64,000 nt of DNA, taken from assembly GCA_023512835.1 (NCBI GenBank), contig CM042087.1:42464017-42528016 (forward strand), read 5' to 3'. This stretch comes from Taxillus chinensis. Its lineage: Eukaryota > Streptophyta > Magnoliopsida > Santalales > Loranthaceae. The translations under genes and the position numbers were made by a program. Under the pieces are notes generated by a model. That model was given only the letters and a program-made list of their open reading frames with translations, was not told where the DNA came from and did no database searches. Positions 60,001-64,000 of the stretch are shown piece by piece (position 1 is the first letter of the stretch; each line of letters opens with the position of its first letter).

Positions 60001-60816
60001 CATCTTGATTTAAATTTAATAATTTTTTTTAAAACTGATTTTTAGAAAACTAAGCTGATTTAATAAAATTTAAAGGTGATGTTTGTTACAAGCTGTTTTT
60101 TAAATTGTCTCCAAGAATGATGAGTTCATGTCTATATTAATTCAATAATAATATAAAGTTAAAAATAATTTTTAAAAATAATAAATTTTATAATAATTTA
60201 AAATTTATTTAAAATTATTTTTAATAATTAAATTTAAATTAAATTTTATTAGAAGATTCAAATAACTTCTTTTTATCTTTTTATCTTTTTATTTTATTAT
60301 TTGGGTCAAATTTTTTTTTTGAAATCTATTTTTAAAATTAATATTCTTTTAAACTATAATTTTTTTCTGGTCAAACACAATTATTTTAAAATTACAGTTC
60401 AATATAAACTTTAATAAAATTTTAAAAACAGAATACAAAAACAAAAATTCATAACAAATCTCATAATTATTATTAAAAATGATTTCTAGTTACTTGTTTG
60501 AAAAGAATTTTGATTTATGTATTCTGGTAGCGATCATATTGATTTCTTATTTAAAAATAATTTCTAATTGAAATAAAAAAAATTATTTATTTTTAAGTAA
60601 AATTAATCCCTTAAAAATGAAAATATATATAATATTATTTTCCAGTAATAAAGTACACAAAAAATTAAAATAAAAAAACTCATATTTTAAATAAAAATGG
60701 ATTTATAAAAAATACGTTAATTAACTTTCACAAAAATGATAGATAAATAAATTTTGTAGGTTTCTCATTTCAACATAGATTTGTTCTTCTTTGCCGGCCA
60801 CTTTTTATGGCCAGTA
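60001..60816. other. AT-rich intergenic DNA
   Basis: No gene or defined repeat recognised. Confidence 0.4.
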
Positions 60817-60882
60817 TTTTTTTTTTGTGTGGGGGGGGGGTTTTGAAAAAAAAAAAAAAAAAAAAAAATTTATATAATAAAA

Positions 60883-60917
<35 letters not shown>

Positions 60918-60964
60918 TTTTTTTTTTATATTATTTTTTTTTTTTTTTTTTTTTTTTATTATTT

Positions 60965-61029
<65 letters not shown>
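60817..61029. other. Homopolymer-dominated tract, possible assembly artefact
   Basis: A run of about 10 G is followed by long A runs, then long T runs with a few isolated bases, including a T run of roughly 60 bases (60969-61028). Such alternating long homopolymers are unusual for real plant DNA and typical of low-quality consensus sequence or a foldback polymerase artefact. Confidence 0.6.
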
Positions 61030-61035
<6 letters not shown>

Positions 61036-61045
61036 CCCCATATTT

Positions 61046-61432
61046 AAAAATAATTTTTCTTCTTTACTTGTTTTTAAAAAAGAACTTGTTTTCCGTCAGT
61101 AATCAAAGCATGCACATTTCACGTGCACAATTTAATCAAACGCATACACATTCACCAGGTGTCAAGTCATCCACAAAAAAAAAAAAAAACCTTTTTCTTA
61201 GGTGTCATCCACAAAGTACCTTTTTCCTCGAAATTAATTTGTTTTAAAAAATTTATTAACGCCCTCCAATTCGGTCTCCTTCGAGAAACGACCGGAGTCA
61301 TCAACGAACAACACTAGTACTAGGTTGGACTCTGACAGCGACGGTGGCGGTCAACTGCACCCAGCAGTGACAGTGCATCACTGCATCCCATCCCAGCCCA
61401 GTCCCCAGGGAAGGAAGCCATACACCATTCGC
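61046..61432 (+). promoter_or_regulatory. Upstream region and leader of the MSL gene
   Basis: AT-rich to about 61260, then GC-richer. The reading frame is open upstream of the first ATG back to about 61325, but holds no in-frame ATG, so this is read as 5' UTR. No core promoter element can be assigned with confidence. Confidence 0.35.
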
Positions 61433-64000
61433 ATGTCGCAGGTAGTTTTCAAAATTAAAGACCAAAACCGAGCCAGTGGCGCTGTCGACTCTCCGTCGCG
61501 AGGCTCCGGCGAGCTCCAGCCCTCCTCCTCCACTTGTAAGGAGCATAGGGATTCGCTCAAACAGCTTTCTCCTTCCTCCACCGACGACGTCCGCCGACGA
61601 TGGAGAGGCGTCGACGGCGAAGAAAGCACCCGAGCTTTGCTGAGCTCCGACGGAGCCACCGGTTCAGCCGCCTCAGCTAGCGCCGCTGGCGGCGCAGAGG
61701 TTCTGGTCTGCAGCGGAAACGGCTCCTTTCGTCACAGATCGCGGCGGCTGTCGAAGAGCAGGACGAACTCGAGGCTGATGGACTCCCCGGCGTCGAGCGT
61801 GGATCGAAGATCGGGCCGTGCCGCCAAGTACTCCAGGGGCTTGGGTGGGAAGCCCGTCAGCGGGGACCCCAACCAAGGCGATGAGACGAGGTCGCTGGAC
61901 GAAGACGACATACCGGAGGAGTACAGGCGGATGGAGTTGAGCAAATTCACGGCGCTTCAGCTGGCCAGCCTCGCGTCGATAGTCGCAGCGCTGGCCTGCA
62001 GCCTCGCCGTTCCCGCCATAAGGAGGCTCACCCTCTGGGATCTCCCGCTCTGGAAGTGGGAGGCGATGCTCCTGGCTCTCATCTGCGGCCGTCTGCTCTC
62101 GGGCTGGGGGATCCGGGTCGCCGTTTTCTTCATCGAGCGCAACTTCCTCCTCCGGAAGCGGGTCTTGTACTTCGTGTACGGACTGAAGAAGGCTGTCCAG
62201 GACTGCCTCTGGCTGGGCCTCGTGCTGCTCGCCTGGAACACCCTCTTCGACGACAGGGTTGAGGAGGAAACCCGGAGCAGGGTCTTGCCTTTTGTCACCA
62301 AGGTTCTAGTGTGTTGTCTGGTGACTACCGTCATATGGCTCCTCAAGACCCTCGGGGTTAAGGTCCTTGCCCTGTCCTTCCATGTCGCTACTTTCTTTGA
62401 TCGGATTCAGGAGTCCCTGTTTAATCAGTATGTGATCGAGACGCTGTCGATGCCACCGGTTTTGGGGTTAGGACACGAGTGTCGGAGCTTCAGCCTCCCA
62501 GTTCCAGAGGAGGAGGAGAAGGGCGGTTATGGTGCTAAGGAAAGGGCGACCATTGGGTCAGCCGAGCTCAGGGCAGGTTCTCCTTGCCCGACCAGAAGTG
62601 GTGGGGTGGACAAAAGCCCCAAGGTTGGGAAGAGTCCCAGGTTCTTCGTGGATTCTAATGACCCGGACGAGGAAATCACCATTGACCACCTGCATAAGCT
62701 CAACCAGAATAATATATCGGCTTGGAATATGAAGCGGTTGATGAACATTGTTCGCCATGGGACCCTGTACACGCTCGATGAGCGCATATTTAATTCGCAG
62801 CAGTCGCATGTCAGGGATGACTCGTCCTTAGAGATCAGAACCGAATGTCAGGCCAGAAAGGCCGCCAAGAAGATATTCCAAAATGTTGCTAAGTTGGGCT
62901 CCCAGTGAGTTGTCTTGTTTTCTAGCCTACATCTTTGTATTGTATTGTTTTGTATTGTGTTACTAGGGGCATTTCTCTTTTGAGTCTTACTGACATCACC
63001 ATTCTAGACTAATCGCTCGGTTTGTGCCCCATTTGGCGTTTGAACAAGTACACACAGATAGGATGAACAAGCTCCTTGTTTTGAACCATTTAGTTTTTTA
63101 CACATGATTTGAAGGAAGCCCACAAGCATCTAACTTAGATATCTGATTTCTTTGATTGAACTTGCACTCACAGTCTTGTATTTGTGTAGTAAGGCTTCTG
63201 AAGTCTTAAGTTTAAACCTTTTTGCGGAACTTTTTTTAACGGTTGCATTTAGCTTAGTAGTTTGTTTTTTCTTTAAAAGATACATCTACCTAGAGGACCT
63301 GATGTGCTTCATGAGAGAAGATGAAGCTTTGAAGACCATGCGTCTCTTTGAAGGAGTCACTGAAGCCAAGGGAATCAGCAAAGCATCCCTCAAGAATTGG
63401 ATGGTGAATGAAAATTTTGTCTTCTAGTTCTTTTGTATTTTGGTTGTGTAATGCCAAGTATAATATTTTAGTAAGAATAAAATTTTTTGATCGAATAAGT
63501 TAATCGGATATTGGTATGAAAAAATAAATTATCATTTACAGTTCACATGTTGACATGTGGCTCCCAATCCGATTAACTTATCTGATGAAAAATCTGAACT
63601 CTTTTAATAATATGTCCACGTTTTTGCCAAAGTAATGATAGTGTAATGTCAATAGTTCTCTAATAAATTTGCAGTCAGTTACCTATTTATTATATGTTTA
63701 TTTTTTTCTTATTCAAACAAGGTTGATGCATTCAGAGAAAGAAGGGCACTTGCATTGTCTCTCAATGATACACATACAGCAGTTGATGAGCTCCATCACA
63801 TGTTGAGTGTCCTTGTAGCTATCATCATCATGGTAGTGTGGCTTCTTATTCTTGAAGTTAAAATCAAACAGTTCTTTGTCTTTGTCAGTTCCCAGTTACT
63901 TCTGATGAAGTTCGTCTTTGGGAATATGTGCAAGACAGTATTCGAAGCTATCATCTTCATATTTGTAATACACCCATTTGATGTGGGTGATCGTTGTGAA
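61433..64000 (+). CDS. Mechanosensitive channel of small conductance-like (MSL10-type), partial
   Basis: Exons 61433-62904, 63280-63403 and 63722 to beyond the window end join in one frame to 625 residues. The C-terminal MscS core continues outside. Plant MSL4-10 proteins are plasma-membrane, tension-gated anion-preferring channels. The N-terminal ~165 residues are hydrophilic, Ser-rich and basic, as in MSL10. Membrane helices follow (FTALQLASLASIVAALACSL; MLLALICGRLLSGWGIR; DCLWLGLVLLAWN; VLVCCLVTTVIWLLK). The family block FDRIQESLFNQYVIETLS is present. Exon 2 encodes YIYLEDLMCFM and exon 3 SLNDTHTAVDELHHM, then the pore-side HPFDVGDRC at the window edge. Exon 1 is GC-rich, later exons AT-rich. 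The ATG at 61433 is the first in-frame ATG. The exact paralogue (MSL4-8 or 10) is inferred. Confidence 0.92.

Noticed and set aside
1..64000. tRNA, rRNA, riboswitch or miRNA genes
   Set aside because: Scanned by eye for tRNA B-box-like GTTCGA/GTTCAA sites and conserved RNA motifs. None had convincing structure. A tRNAscan or covariance search would be needed to exclude weak cases.

Overview
The window is nuclear DNA from a flowering plant. It carries intron-bearing genes with GT-AG junctions, plastid-targeted proteins (plastocyanin, CDSP32-type thioredoxin), plant-type phospholipase D and MSL channels, and long AT-rich intergenic DNA full of MITEs, microsatellites and decayed transposons. Several genes are GC-rich at the 5' end and AT-richer downstream (PLD and MSL most clearly), or GC-rich throughout (SMT2, ODC, plastocyanin). 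That pattern is typical of monocots and some basal lineages, so a non-grass monocot is my tentative guess. No species can be named from the sequence alone.

Layout. 1-480: GC-rich, gene-like edge fragment, unresolved. 3.3-4.3 kb: CDSP32-like chloroplast thioredoxin (-). 6.6-9.5 kb: decayed OSCA/CSC1-type (DUF221) channel pseudogene (+). 11.25-12.3 and 17.5-18.6 kb: tandem pair of intronless SMT2-type sterol C-24 methyltransferases (-), duplicated together with flanking DNA. 21.7-28 kb: microsatellite, a diverged non-coding duplication (23.6 and 26.1 kb), a Ty3/gypsy relic and a dispersed repeat. 28.2-33.7 kb: 14-exon MFS transporter (+). 35.8-37.1 kb: tandem non-coding duplication. 37.8-42.5 kb: 10-exon phospholipase D delta (+) with a GC-AG intron. 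44.2-45.6 kb: hAT transposase relic. 46.6-47.1 kb: plastocyanin (-). 49.7-50.7 kb: DNL-type zinc-finger gene, 4 exons (-). 51.9-53.2 kb: ornithine decarboxylase (-). 54.2-55.3 kb: MITE-like element carrying a minisatellite. 57.9-58.4 kb: second, inverted copy of the repeat at 25.2 kb. 59-60 kb: GC-rich repeat block. 60.8-61.0 kb: suspicious homopolymer tract. 61.4-64.0 kb: MscS-like mechanosensitive channel (+), cut by the window end.

The genes do not form a pathway cluster. They are independent housekeeping, photosynthetic, lipid-signalling, polyamine and transport genes. The only locally related genes are the two SMT2 copies. I found no clear novel multi-gene system. The observations most worth checking are the shared residue changes in both SMT2 copies, the OSCA pseudogene, the GC-AG intron of the PLD gene and the undescribed small repeat families. 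Exon boundaries were derived by hand from splice motifs, reading frame and family similarity.
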